The position numbers were made by a program, and so were the translations under genes. From assembly GCF_007830445.1 (NCBI RefSeq), contig NZ_VLKR01000017.1, positions 94,453-140,846 of the forward strand: a stretch of DNA of 46,394 nt. Reading direction: 5' to 3'. Under the pieces are notes generated by a model. It was not told where the DNA came from and made no database searches. It worked only from the letters and a program-made list of their open reading frames with translations. Below, piece after piece: positions 1-8,866 of the stretch (position 1 is the stretch's first letter; each line of letters starts with the position of its first letter). The DNA comes from Sphingobacterium siyangense. Lineage in GTDB: Bacteria; Bacteroidota; Bacteroidia; Sphingobacteriales; Sphingobacteriaceae.

Positions 1-36
1 CTTCTCCTTCTCCTTCTCCTTCTCCTTCTCCTTCTC
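1..36. repeat. (CTTCTC)6 hexanucleotide microsatellite at window edge
   Basis: Six perfect copies of CTTCTC open the window, so the array may extend to the left. On the plus strand the repeat is in frame with an open reading frame that continues to a TAA at 163-165. The repeat would read as a Leu-Leu run, followed by a polar tail of about 42 residues ending FRSRFHDIFVY. On the minus strand the same repeat reads Glu-Lys, also in an open frame without an obvious ATG. Either could be the end of a gene lying mostly outside the window. A six-base unit changes length without shifting frame. Confidence 0.8.
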
Positions 37-195
37 CTTATAAATTTGCACATTAATCACTTCAAAAAGCAGTATCAGGAAATTAGTGAGATCGATAACA
101 CCACCAGATTTCTGCTCAAAAAAAACTATTTTAGGTCTCGGTTTCACGACATTTTTGTATATTAATATGCATATAAATGATAAACTTTCGGCGTA

Positions 196-771
196 ATGGA
201 TAATTTCTTAGCGACTTGTATAAAGCAATTTCAATATTATAAATCATTGGGTGATAAAACATTTACACAACTAAGCACTGAACAGCTCTTTTGGCATCCA
301 AATGATTCAAGCAATAGCATTGCATTAATTGTAAAACATTTAGGTGGAAATATGCTTTCCCGTTGGACGGATTTTCTCAGCACAGATGGTGAAAAAGAAA
401 ATAGGAACCGGGATCAGGAATTTGAGAACAGCTGGACAGATCGCGACGAGCTTATTACTTATTGGAATGCTGGATGGGCTTGTCTATTTCAAGCAATAGA
501 ATCGCTCGGAGAAGAAGATCTCGTTAAAATCATCTATATCCGTAATCAAGGACATACCGTCATGGAAGCGATCTTGCGGCAACTCGCACATTATCCTTAC
601 CACATCGGGCAGATTCTCTATATCGGAAAAATATGTTTGGATGATAAATGGTCCACCTTATCGATACCCAAAGGTCATTCAGCTTCCTATAATAAGGAGA
701 AATTCAGCCACGAAAAACAGCAACAACATTTCACCTCCGAGTTTCTAAAAGGAAATCAGGAGAATATGTAG
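196..771 (+). CDS. DinB-like / DUF1572 family protein
   Basis: A 191-residue cytoplasmic protein with the four-helix layout of the DinB/YfiT superfamily, closest in appearance to DUF1572. The likely metal-binding histidines are H48 in VKHLGGN and H132 and H136 in AHYPYHIGQ, the usual three-His pattern. Family members are metal-dependent, and several act as thiol-dependent transferases, but the substrate here cannot be read from sequence. The ATG at 196 follows an AT-rich stretch containing the palindrome ATATGCATAT, with no obvious ribosome binding site. It stands alone, 152 bp before the AraC gene on the same strand. Family assignment is firm; function is open. Confidence 0.8.
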   Translation: MDNFLATCIKQFQYYKSLGDKTFTQLSTEQLFWHPNDSSNSIALIVKHLGGNMLSRWTDFLSTDGEKENRNRDQEFENSWTDRDELITYWNAGWACLFQAIESLGEEDLVKIIYIRNQGHTVMEAILRQLAHYPYHIGQILYIGKICLDDKWSTLSIPKGHSASYNKEKFSHEKQQQHFTSEFLKGNQENM

Positions 772-855
772 TAAATAGGCTTTTACACTCCATTAACACA
801 GTAATTACTTAAATGAAAGCATTGGATTTTAACCTGTTTTTCGCAAACTTTTAAG

Positions 856-863
856 TATATTTG
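856..863 (+). promoter_or_regulatory. candidate -7 promoter element (TATATTTG)
   Basis: TATATTTG matches the Bacteroidota sigma-ABfr -7 consensus TAnnTTTG exactly and lies 60 bp before the ATG of the AraC-type regulator. No convincing TTTG -33 partner is seen, only T-rich sequence ending in TCGC. Confidence 0.45.
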
Positions 864-923
864 TCATACACACAACTATTCTTTTTTAGTTGATTTCATT
901 AGTAAGTACGTTGTTTTAAGACT

Positions 924-1811
924 ATGAAAAATTCGATTAAGATCATCAACAATTACGAGTACAAAAAGTTATTTCTACCTGATGTTTCTGAGCACAATTT
1001 ATTCAATGAAAATAAAATTCAAGTCTATCGAATTGAGAATTACCTACGCAGTATCCTGATGCCTGTCATCCCCTATCGTACAACGTTTAATTTTCTCATT
1101 TTTGTAACGAAGGGATCCCTGACCCAACATCTCGAAAGCGCATCTTACACATTAACTGAAAATCAAGTCATTAACATCAAACAAGGCAATATCACGGCCA
1201 CACTGGCAATCTCTGATGATGTAGAAGGTTTTTTTGTAGTCTATGAAAATGAAATTGTGACTGATATTGAACTTGGTATAAACGATATCAAATTTTTCAA
1301 TTCCCATCCTTTTACCACACTAAAAGCCCATGTAGCACATTGGATCCAACAAATGTTGGTATTATTGGAAGAAGAACTTTTTACTGAGGGCCGTGTGATG
1401 GAAGTCTGCATTTCAATGATGCAGTGTATCTTATTAAAGGTGATAAAATCGGATATTGAAACAAAGGCTCCAATGAGCCGACAGCTAGATATTGCTTTCC
1501 GTTTTCGCGAATATGTACAAAAATTCCATATCGATCATAAAAACGTATTATTCTATGCCAATTTATTACATATTTCAGAAAACTACCTCAATAAATGTGT
1601 TAAAGAAGCGACGAATAAACCACCGAAACAATGGATTAGCGAAATAAGTATCTTACATAGCCAGATTCTGCTGCAGGATGCTACGAGAGATATTGCCGGT
1701 ATAGCCTTTGAATTGAAATTTCAATCGCCCTCGTATTTTACTCGGCTATTTAAAAAAATCACTGGGTATTCACCCAGTGACTATCGAAAACATAAGTTTA
1801 TGGCGGGCTAA
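924..1811 (+). CDS. AraC family transcriptional regulator
   Basis: A 295-residue protein with an N-terminal cupin-like sensing region (about 1-170) and a C-terminal double helix-turn-helix (about 190-292). The AraC signature is clear: YANLLHISENYLNKCVKEAT for the first helix-turn-helix, then IAFELKFQSPSYFTRLFKKITGYSPSDYR for the second. Its stop codon overlaps the stop of the convergent DUF2490 gene that ends the urease-side cluster. Urease operons in some Proteobacteria are controlled by the AraC-type, urea-responsive UreR, so control of the neighbouring urea genes is possible, but this is only positional inference. It may equally regulate itself or distant genes, as most Bacteroidota AraC proteins of this length do. 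Confidence 0.9.
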   Translation: MKNSIKIINNYEYKKLFLPDVSEHNLFNENKIQVYRIENYLRSILMPVIPYRTTFNFLIFVTKGSLTQHLESASYTLTENQVINIKQGNITATLAISDDVEGFFVVYENEIVTDIELGINDIKFFNSHPFTTLKAHVAHWIQQMLVLLEEELFTEGRVMEVCISMMQCILLKVIKSDIETKAPMSRQLDIAFRFREYVQKFHIDHKNVLFYANLLHISENYLNKCVKEATNKPPKQWISEISILHSQILLQDATRDIAGIAFELKFQSPSYFTRLFKKITGYSPSDYRKHKFMAG

Positions 1812-2614
1812 TGTTTTTTACTGTAAGGTAAATTCCAGATTAAATCTACGGCCAAATAATGAACGCCAAAATCTACTTTGTCATAGCCTTTAATTAAGTC
1901 GTTCATATACCCCAAATCCAATCGCAAAGGTGTTTTTGGAATATCTGTCATGTAATAGAAACCCAGACGGGTCTCTTTATAAGCAAAGCTAGACCATGTA
2001 CTAGCAGGTTCGTAAAGCTTACTGATTGCAAAAAGCCCTTCTGCGCTCAAAGCCAATTCTTGCTTATTTTTAGCCGAAATTTTAAAATTTAGCTGCGATT
2101 TCAAGCGAGTCCTAAATTGAAAATTCTCTTCTGTTTTCTGAAAATCAGCTGTAAAGAACTTTCGAAACTCTTGCCTTAAGGTATTTTTCCATTTCAAACG
2201 ATCATTCAGGATAAATGTATACGCATATCGCCCATATAACCTAAATTCTTGCTCGACACCTTCATTATGGTAGGGTGCCGCCTCATCATAAACGTTTTGG
2301 CGACGATAGCTCAATGCATAGCTATATTGTTGATTCTTGGCAAACTTATGATAGACTTCATGATTTAGCACCCAAATGGCCTGCTTATGAAATGGATTTG
2401 AATCGTCGGGCGTACTTTTGGTTCCCAGACCGATGTAGGTTAGTGCCTCTTTGCTTCCCGCACTATCCAGTTTCCGGCGTAGGCCCAGAACAGACCAAGA
2501 TGCGGTCCTTGCTTTTCCTAACCCCGGTGGACTGACTTGCCCGTAGGCAGTATTTACATGAATTCCCAATAAGAGCATTATTGGGAATAGTTTTATTAAA
2601 CGAAATTTAAACAT
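1808..2614 (-). CDS. DUF2490 outer-membrane beta-barrel protein
   Basis: A 268-residue protein with a signal peptide ending near AYGQ and about ten alternating amphipathic strands rich in Tyr, Phe and Arg. These include LSYRRQNVYDE, FRLYGRYAYTF, LRQEFRKFF and FQFRTRLKSQLNF, and the protein has the look of DUF2490. The family is predicted to form small outer-membrane barrels of unknown function. It is the last gene of the urea cluster, 27 bp after the urea transporter, so it may form an outer-membrane route for urea or nickel, or simply respond to the same condition. Its stop overlaps that of the convergent AraC gene. Confidence 0.75.
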   Translation of the reverse strand: MFKFRLIKLFPIMLLLGIHVNTAYGQVSPPGLGKARTASWSVLGLRRKLDSAGSKEALTYIGLGTKSTPDDSNPFHKQAIWVLNHEVYHKFAKNQQYSYALSYRRQNVYDEAAPYHNEGVEQEFRLYGRYAYTFILNDRLKWKNTLRQEFRKFFTADFQKTEENFQFRTRLKSQLNFKISAKNKQELALSAEGLFAISKLYEPASTWSSFAYKETRLGFYYMTDIPKTPLRLDLGYMNDLIKGYDKVDFGVHYLAVDLIWNLPYSKKH

Positions 2615-2641
2615 ACATAAAATTTTAGTTCACAAAAAGGA

Positions 2642-3532
2642 CTAGGAAGTCCCTTCTGCTGATGAAAATTTATTCACCAACCATTTATCGATAAGTTTGA
2701 CCGGTTGCATCGCCCACATCGCAAAAACAAATGGGAAAGTCAATGTTGTCCAGCCGTTATGAATCAAAAAGTGATCAAAATATGTGGCGATAATTGTTCC
2801 GATCAGTACATATACGCCATCACGAACACGTGGGCCGCTCAGAGCGATTCCAACCAAAACCGCATTGAAGCTAAAAATGCCATTATTGGTCATATCTGCA
2901 GATTCATGGCCATGGTGCGAAATATAAACACTGATGATAACAGCAGCGAAACCGTAAAGTGCTCCCATGGGATTGCTCAGGAAAACCCCAATGAAAAAGA
3001 TCAATCCAGCAATTAAACTACCCTGAAAAATAACCTGACCAAAGGCATGGCCTTCAATTAAGAAATCATCTATTTCTTGAATATCAACAAAATGCTCGGG
3101 TACCGTCCTTAAAGCCAATTCTGGAATACTCAACACATACAATGCGATCCAGGTAATTAAGATAAAAGGAAATGTAAATACCGGCAGATTCTTCTTTAAT
3201 GCAAAACCCATCAAGATGGTGGTCAACGCAGATCCGACGATTAAAGCTCCCCATACCCAGACGTTTGTCTGAAAATAGAAAACCAAAGCAATACCATAAA
3301 GCGTAGCATTAAATCCGAAGAGTCCATCATTGATATGACCCTCATCAAATTTCATCAACTTGGCAGTCAATACCCCGACGATATTGGCGAGGATTCCCGC
3401 AAAGCCCATTAGTGCCGAATCATAAATAATGGCGCCTATAAATAAAATACCCGTCCAAATGTTACCCTGTAACATAATTTGCCCAAATCCTTTAAAAAAA
3501 GCTTTTACAAAAGCTAGGATGTTATTTTTCAT
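2642..3532 (-). CDS. Urea transporter (UT / SLC14 family)
   Basis: A 296-residue polytopic inner-membrane protein of the urea transporter family, which forms channels that let urea cross down its gradient. The internal duplication typical of the family is visible: GLFGFNATLYGIAL in the first half is mirrored by GIFSFNAVLVGIAL in the second. LPVFTFPFILITW is likewise mirrored by TLTFPFVFAMW. About ten hydrophobic segments fill the length, which is normal for bacterial members. It follows ureD by 10 bp in the urease operon, so it very likely feeds cytoplasmic urease. The start lacks an obvious Shine-Dalgarno, as is usual in this phylum. Confidence 0.93.
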   Translation of the reverse strand: MKNNILAFVKAFFKGFGQIMLQGNIWTGILFIGAIIYDSALMGFAGILANIVGVLTAKLMKFDEGHINDGLFGFNATLYGIALVFYFQTNVWVWGALIVGSALTTILMGFALKKNLPVFTFPFILITWIALYVLSIPELALRTVPEHFVDIQEIDDFLIEGHAFGQVIFQGSLIAGLIFFIGVFLSNPMGALYGFAAVIISVYISHHGHESADMTNNGIFSFNAVLVGIALSGPRVRDGVYVLIGTIIATYFDHFLIHNGWTTLTFPFVFAMWAMQPVKLIDKWLVNKFSSAEGTS

Positions 3533-3542
3533 TGGAATATAA

Positions 3543-4340
3543 TTAGTTGTTATTCAAAAATATGTTGTCCCATAATGCGCTTTGCATTTCTTTAAAAAGA
3601 AGATAAAGCTGTTCGGCACCGTAACCTAAAACGCGAACCATAAAACCGTCGTGCTGCAATTCACTAATACCAAACGCAACGTCTTTGGTTTCCCCATATT
3701 GTTCATGGAAAGTCTCGATCCAGTCACTTGGATTCAAGCCGGCACTATTAAGGTAGATCAAAGTTCCCTGATGCGTATAGCCTTCCAAAATACCCAAGCC
3801 TTGTATAGGCATACGATCTGGCTGCAGCAATACATTATCTTTCACTACAAGCCTACCATTGACATAACATTCTGTCAGATTTTGAAAGTGATTGTACATA
3901 AACTCTTCTCCGGACATTTTCCGACCACAAGTCACGATTTCACTAAGCAATAAGTGACAATTAGAAGCAAGATGTACAATGTTATGGCTCAAAAAATGAG
4001 ACGAATGTTGTGGTACTACAGGATGGGGCACATAAGAAAAAACAGCATTTTCACCGATATTCACTTCCATAGTTTGGGACGAATGGCCTTTCATATGAAA
4101 CAAACGCTGGTAAGCTTGCGTTTGTAACTGCAGCTTAGCGCCCGGAGCAATATCAACTTGAATACGATGGTCATCTCCATCCAACAAACCAGGCGATGAA
4201 CTCATAATCATCAGATACGCTGCATTGTCTTTTTGATATTGTCCAACTGGAACGATACGAAACGGTTGTGTCGCATATGCATCTTTTAAAAAGGATTTTC
4301 CTTCGCGATGTGCTATTTTAATATCTAAAGAACAGATCAT
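3543..4340 (-). CDS. ureD: Urease accessory protein UreD (UreH)
   Basis: A 265-residue protein matching UreD/UreH in length and motifs: SSSPGLLDGDDHRIQVDIAPGA near the N-terminus, TQAYQRLFHM and PHPVVPQHSSHF in the middle, and SEIVTCGRKMSGEEF. UreD is the scaffold that docks UreF and UreG on apo-urease and provides a tunnel for nickel delivery to the active site. The gene begins 2 bp after ureG ends, within the tight run ureF-ureG-ureD. Confidence 0.95.
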   Translation of the reverse strand: MICSLDIKIAHREGKSFLKDAYATQPFRIVPVGQYQKDNAAYLMIMSSSPGLLDGDDHRIQVDIAPGAKLQLQTQAYQRLFHMKGHSSQTMEVNIGENAVFSYVPHPVVPQHSSHFLSHNIVHLASNCHLLLSEIVTCGRKMSGEEFMYNHFQNLTECYVNGRLVVKDNVLLQPDRMPIQGLGILEGYTHQGTLIYLNSAGLNPSDWIETFHEQYGETKDVAFGISELQHDGFMVRVLGYGAEQLYLLFKEMQSALWDNIFLNNN

Positions 4341-4342
4341 AA

Positions 4343-4981
4343 CTAACGTAGTAAATTAGGTTCCTCAATATCCTGAAGTAGTGCGTATTTTTTAATCCAG
4401 CCTACAATCTCTTCCAAACCATCTCCGGTTTTTAGATTTGAAAATAAGAATGGAGAACCTTTACGCATTTTACGTGCATCATGCTCCATTACTTCTAAGC
4501 TTGCGCCTACATAGGGTGCCAAATCTTTCTTATTGATCAATAAAAGATCAGATCTTGTAATTGCTGGACCACCTTTACGAGGCATTTTTTCACCTTCGGC
4601 AACATCAATTACGAAAATGGTAATATCGGCCAGATCCGGGCTATAGGTAGAAGTTAGGTTATCACCACCACTTTCAATCAAAATCAACTCTAAATCCGGG
4701 AAGCGGCTTGCTAGTTCATCTACAGCTTCTAGATTCATACTCGCATCCTCCCGTATGGCCGTATGCGGGCAACCACCGGTTTCTACACCGATAATTCGTT
4801 CACGGGGCAGCAAACTATTTTTGGCCATGTACTCCGCATCTTCCTTCGTATAGATATCATTTGTAATTACTGCAAGATCAATTTCATTCATCAAACGTCT
4901 GCTCAATCTTTCCAATAATGCTGTTTTACCAGACCCTACTGGTCCACCAACTCCTATTTTAACATATTTTCTATTTTCCAT
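4343..4981 (-). CDS. ureG: Urease accessory GTPase UreG
   Basis: A 212-residue SIMIBI-class GTPase. The P-loop GPVGSGKT is at residues 13-20, the nickel-binding CPH motif at 71-73, ESGGDN at 103-108 and the guanine-specificity motif NKKD at 150-153. UreG carries nickel and uses GTP hydrolysis to release it into the UreD-UreF-urease complex. There is no His-rich N-terminal extension, so it has no obvious nickel store of its own. It lies between ureF and ureD with short spacers. Confidence 0.97.
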   Translation of the reverse strand: MENRKYVKIGVGGPVGSGKTALLERLSRRLMNEIDLAVITNDIYTKEDAEYMAKNSLLPRERIIGVETGGCPHTAIREDASMNLEAVDELASRFPDLELILIESGGDNLTSTYSPDLADITIFVIDVAEGEKMPRKGGPAITRSDLLLINKKDLAPYVGASLEVMEHDARKMRKGSPFLFSNLKTGDGLEEIVGWIKKYALLQDIEEPNLLR

Positions 4982-4993
4982 TGTAATTGTTTT

Positions 4994-5689
4994 TTAAGAA
5001 ATATAAACTCTAGAATATAATCGTTCGTGTTGCATGCAACGGATGTCAAATCCAATGTTGCATAAGCCCACTAAATTCCGTTCAACTGTTAAGGTCTCTT
5101 TGCAGAGATCAAGTATATCATCATGTAAACCAAAAAGTATATCTTGGCCATCCAACTGCCCTAATGGCACCAGTTTAACAGCATTGGTCACCATTGTAAT
5201 AGCGGCATTATAATAAAAGCCGTGCAACGCTTCTTCCAAAGGAATTGCTAAAAGTGACGCCAACATGCCATACATCAAACAGTAATGACTATCTACTTCC
5301 TTCTTTTGGATTAATTCACCCCAGGACAACATAAAATCCTGCTGTTGATACCGACTGAATATTTTATAAATACGGACGCCCAGTTTTTTACTGGCATCGC
5401 GAATTTCTCTTGGACTTTTTAATGCTGTACATTCTTGATCTAGGGCGATCAATGCATCCATGTCCTGCGAAGAAGTTGCTTCATAGGCCAATTTCATCAA
5501 AGCAGCATCATTGTACTTCAGATTATACCAGAGGTTATGACGCACATAATTGTCCGCCGTAGCCTTATCACAGACCAAGCCTTGTTGCACATAGGTCTCC
5601 AGTCCATTGGAATGGGTAAACCCACCAATTGGCAATGTAGGATCTGCTAGATGAAGTAACTTGCCTAGAAATGTATTTTTCATTGACAT
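4994..5689 (-). CDS. ureF: Urease accessory protein UreF
   Basis: A 231-residue all-helical UreF. The family opening is present as LLHLADPTLPIGGFTHSNGLETYVQQG (key residues PIGGF, H, S, GLE), and a late segment reads TNAVKLVPLGQLDGQ. UreF bridges UreD and UreG and is thought to gate GTPase activity during nickel insertion. A 169-bp gap separates it from upstream ureE. It is the only sizeable gap inside the accessory run, and I see no clear terminator or gene in it. Confidence 0.95.
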   Translation of the reverse strand: MSMKNTFLGKLLHLADPTLPIGGFTHSNGLETYVQQGLVCDKATADNYVRHNLWYNLKYNDAALMKLAYEATSSQDMDALIALDQECTALKSPREIRDASKKLGVRIYKIFSRYQQQDFMLSWGELIQKKEVDSHYCLMYGMLASLLAIPLEEALHGFYYNAAITMVTNAVKLVPLGQLDGQDILFGLHDDILDLCKETLTVERNLVGLCNIGFDIRCMQHERLYSRVYIS

Positions 5690-5858
5690 TATTTTTTATT
5701 GTAAGTATATATCTTCAAGGACCAATCAGCCCCTTGCGTAATCTTCGCTATCATTGGGCATTCAAGCTGACCAAGTTTTTCCTTTGATCCCTATTTTCTC
5801 CATTAAGGCATCAATGCGCTCGCTACGCTCGGTTATTGGACAGAAAGGATCTTCAATC

Positions 5859-6395
5859 TCATTTCATAGCTGCTGGCCCTTGCGAATTCATGAAGGCTTT
5901 ATCGCTGATTAAGAGCGGTATATTCTTCGTCGAAAACTTCATCTTCTGATGATGTTTTGGGTCGACATTTGCGTTGAGCTGACGTAAAAGTTGGCGCTCG
6001 CAACGTTGCGGGTCAAACCCCTGTTTCGCTAACCACTCGTACATGGACCTTTCATAAGGCATAAGCAATTCATTTGCCTCCACAAATAGAGGCAAATGTT
6101 TGTTTCCAATTTCACTGCTTACAAAAGCGGTTCGAAGGAAATCAATTGCTATGACACGGATGACTTCACAAGGTTTGATCGTTACCACAACCATTTTCTC
6201 TTCATCTTCGTACAAGATATCGCCATCCTGCAAACTGGAGGTATTACCCAACAATTTGACGGCTATATCCATTCCCTCCGCTGTACGTAAACGTTGAATA
6301 CGTTTGGTCGACTCATACCATTCAATAGCGAGCGAATCAAGACGCTTATTGATCTGCTCCCCCTGAATATTCCTTGTGATTTCCGTGATTATCAT
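5859..6395 (-). CDS. ureE: Urease nickel metallochaperone UreE (copy 1)
   Basis: A 178-residue UreE with the N-terminal peptide-binding-like domain and the C-terminal metal domain. The invariant metal-site motif reads GNKHLPLF with H100. The tail has an additional HH pair at 148-149 (DPKHHQK) but no long polyhistidine run, so nickel storage capacity is probably modest. UreE delivers Ni(II) to UreG. It lies 3 bp after the preceding beta-barrel gene in the urease operon. A second, divergent UreE is encoded at 16295-16825. Confidence 0.93.
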   Translation of the reverse strand: MIITEITRNIQGEQINKRLDSLAIEWYESTKRIQRLRTAEGMDIAVKLLGNTSSLQDGDILYEDEEKMVVVTIKPCEVIRVIAIDFLRTAFVSSEIGNKHLPLFVEANELLMPYERSMYEWLAKQGFDPQRCERQLLRQLNANVDPKHHQKMKFSTKNIPLLISDKAFMNSQGPAAMK

Positions 6396-6398
6396 TTT

Positions 6399-6986
6399 TT
6401 AATTTTTAATAAATAGATTTTTAGATAAGCCTAAACCTACTGTAGATCCATTGATTCCCGTAATGACTTCGTGATCATTGGGAATAGCAGCATCTTTACT
6501 ATTTCTCTTTTTATAAGACAATTCTGCCACTTTAGCTTTTAATGCCCAACCTTTTCCCAAGGCGATACCCACAAGCGGGTACACTCTGAATAGATAGCCA
6601 TTGTATTTACCATCGACCATTGTACCTCCGGTAGCGACATGTTGATCGCCCCACAAATAATGCACATCAACCTGGCCAATTAACATGAAATGCTCACTCA
6701 GAGGCCAAGTATTACTATAGAAAGGTCCTATTTCATGCGAATGATCTGTAAAATCCAGTGCTTTATCCTTAGCAGAATTGAATCCATAGTTTAGCCCCGC
6801 ATTCATGTTGTCGGTGAAAAAATAGGCAGCACCCACCGGAGCGGCACTAAATTGATGCCCCGCTGTTGTTTCGTGGTAATTCAGTGACCCATAAACCATG
6901 ATACCCCCCTTTTGCGCATAGGCCGATTGTATCGTAAAGCATGCTATTGCTATACAACAGCCTAAAAATGTCTTCAAATTTTTCAT
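6399..6986 (-). CDS. Secreted beta-barrel protein inside the urease operon
   Basis: A 195-residue protein with a signal peptide cut after about residue 24 (SAYAQ). The rest has outer-membrane beta-barrel character: repeated amphipathic strands such as GGIMVYGSLNYHE, MNAGLNYGF, GYLFRVYPLVGIALGKGW and a final GLGLSKNLFIKN. His residues are frequent in loop positions (TTAGHQ, DHSHEIG, DQHVATG). It sits between ureC and ureE, so it is co-expressed with urease. A role as a narrow outer-membrane channel for urea or nickel is inference; no enzyme motif is visible. Confidence 0.7.
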   Translation of the reverse strand: MKNLKTFLGCCIAIACFTIQSAYAQKGGIMVYGSLNYHETTAGHQFSAAPVGAAYFFTDNMNAGLNYGFNSAKDKALDFTDHSHEIGPFYSNTWPLSEHFMLIGQVDVHYLWGDQHVATGGTMVDGKYNGYLFRVYPLVGIALGKGWALKAKVAELSYKKRNSKDAAIPNDHEVITGINGSTVGLGLSKNLFIKN

Positions 6987-7099
6987 TAGCGTAAATCGTA
7001 TTTTAGCAGTAATGAAGCATCATGAGCAGTCGTTATTCCCTCTCTTTATCCGCTTTTGATAAGCCCATGATGATTTCATCAACATATTGTTTTTCATAG

Positions 7100-7130
7100 T
7101 TTATGGCGTGATATCGGATCACGCCATAAA
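7100..7130 (-). promoter_or_regulatory. Intercistronic hairpin after ureC
   Basis: A perfect 13-bp inverted repeat (TTTATGGCGTGAT / ATCACGCCATAAA) encloses a 5-base loop and starts 14 bp downstream of the ureC stop. In the direction of transcription it is not followed by a T-run. It therefore looks more like an RNA processing or stability stem, or an attenuator separating ureABC from the accessory genes, than a full terminator. Confidence 0.7.
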
Positions 7131-7144
7131 AAAGTAGTATAGGG

Positions 7145-8866
7145 TTAAAACAAGAAGTATCGTTGTCCCAACGAAACTGTATCAACCGGTTTTGATCGCA
7201 AGATCTCACCGTCAAGACTTACCTCATAATTCTCTGGATTGACGATAATTTCAGGTGTAGCGTCATTGTGGATCATATCTTTTTTGGAGATATTCCGACA
7301 ATTTTCTACAGCAAGTAAGGTTCTTTCCAATTTATACTCTTCTTTAATTCCTTTTTCCAATGAAATTTTAGAGACAAAGTCAAAACAAGTTTGGTGAACA
7401 GCTTTACCTAAACCACCGAACATTGTTCTTAAAATAATTGGCTGTGGCGTAGGAATAGAAGCATTCGCATCACCCATTTTTGAAGCGATAATCATCCCGC
7501 CCTTAATAATCATTTCTGGTTTTGCGCCAAATAAAGCAGGACGCCAGATCACCATATCGGCAATTTTACCGGGCTCGATTGAACCAACATATTTGGAAAT
7601 ACCATGAGCAATTGCTGGATTGATCGTGTATTTCGCTACATAACGGCGTGCACGGAAATTATCGTTGTCCTTGCCTTCGTCTTCAGGTAATGGACCTACT
7701 TGTTTCTTCATCTTGTCTGCAGTCTGCCAAGTCCGTGTGATGACTTCACCTACACGTCCCATTGCCTGCGAATCCGAGCTCATGATACTGAATACACCAC
7801 GATCTTGCAGTACATCCTCAGCAGCAATCGTTTCTGGACGGATACGAGAGTCAGCAAAAGCGACGTCTTCCGGAATTTCTTTACTCAAGTGGTGACAAAC
7901 CATCAGCATATCCAAGTGCTCGTCAATCGTATTTTTTGTGAATGGACGTGTTGGATTTGTCGATGCTGGCAAAACATTTGGATACATCGCCGATTTGATG
8001 ATATCTGGAGCGTGACCACCACCAGCACCCTCTGTATGGAATGTATGGATGACACGTCCATTGATAGCTTGGATCGTATCTTCTAGGAAACCCGCTTCAT
8101 TCAAGGTATCTGTATGGATTGCAACTTGCACATCGTATTGATCTGCAACAGTCAAAGCTCTGTCGATTGTTGCTGGTGTAGCACCCCAATCTTCGTGGAT
8201 TTTAACGCCTAGCGCGCCTGCTTCAATTTGCTCCACAATAGGTTGTTCCGTACCTACGTTTCCTTTACCAAAGAAACCGAAGTTCATTGGAAGGTCTTCA
8301 ACAGCTTGCAACATGCGGCGTAAATTCCATTTACCCGGTGTTACTGTAGTTGCATTTGTTCCATCCGCTGGACCTGTACCACCACCAATCATTGTTGTAA
8401 CACCACTATACAAGGCCGTTTCAACTTGTGTTGGGCTGATATAGTGAATATGGGTATCAATACCACCTGGAGTTAAGATATATCCCGATCCACCATGTAC
8501 CTCAGTAGAAGCACCGATAATCATATTTGGTGTAATATTGTCCATTGTATCCGGATTTCCAGCACGACCAACACCAACAATTTTACCATCCTTAATACCA
8601 ATATCACCTTTCACGATACCCCAGTGGTCAATGACGATAGCATCAGTGATCACCATATCCAATGTACCTTCATCACGTGTATGAACTGAAGATTGGCACA
8701 TCCCGTCACGGACAGTCTTACCACCGCCAAATTTGGCTTCATCGCCGTAGTAAGCATAGTCTTTTTCGACTTCAATAATGATATCTGTATCTCCTAAACG
8801 GATTTTATCTCCACTTGTAGGGCCAAAGATGGCGCTATAATTTAATTTGCTAACTTTTAAACTCAT
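7145..8866 (-). CDS. ureC: Urease alpha subunit UreC (catalytic)
   Basis: A 573-residue catalytic subunit of urease, which hydrolyses urea to ammonia and carbamate in the cytoplasm at a di-nickel site. All expected active-site residues are present: H139 and H141 (THIHY), carbamylated K222 with H224 (VKIHEDWG), H251 (AIHTD), H277 (HTFHTEG), C324 and H325 in the mobile flap (MVCHHLSKE) and D365 (SSDSQAMGR). Length is normal. The start overlaps the ureB stop by four bases. The separate 3-gene ureA-ureB-ureC layout matches most bacteria rather than the fused Helicobacter type. Confidence 0.99.
   Translation of the reverse strand: MSLKVSKLNYSAIFGPTSGDKIRLGDTDIIIEVEKDYAYYGDEAKFGGGKTVRDGMCQSSVHTRDEGTLDMVITDAIVIDHWGIVKGDIGIKDGKIVGVGRAGNPDTMDNITPNMIIGASTEVHGGSGYILTPGGIDTHIHYISPTQVETALYSGVTTMIGGGTGPADGTNATTVTPGKWNLRRMLQAVEDLPMNFGFFGKGNVGTEQPIVEQIEAGALGVKIHEDWGATPATIDRALTVADQYDVQVAIHTDTLNEAGFLEDTIQAINGRVIHTFHTEGAGGGHAPDIIKSAMYPNVLPASTNPTRPFTKNTIDEHLDMLMVCHHLSKEIPEDVAFADSRIRPETIAAEDVLQDRGVFSIMSSDSQAMGRVGEVITRTWQTADKMKKQVGPLPEDEGKDNDNFRARRYVAKYTINPAIAHGISKYVGSIEPGKIADMVIWRPALFGAKPEMIIKGGMIIASKMGDANASIPTPQPIILRTMFGGLGKAVHQTCFDFVSKISLEKGIKEEYKLERTLLAVENCRNISKKDMIHNDATPEIIVNPENYEVSLDGEILRSKPVDTVSLGQRYFLF

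Noticed and set aside
5690..5858. Small gene in the ureE-ureF gap
   Set aside because: The only minus-strand ATG frames are about 13 codons long, and the CGCTCG direct repeat there has no clear meaning.
7033..7215. Open frame of 60 codons overlapping the end of ureC
   Set aside because: It overlaps the ureC end in another frame and includes the intercistronic hairpin; no protein-like features.
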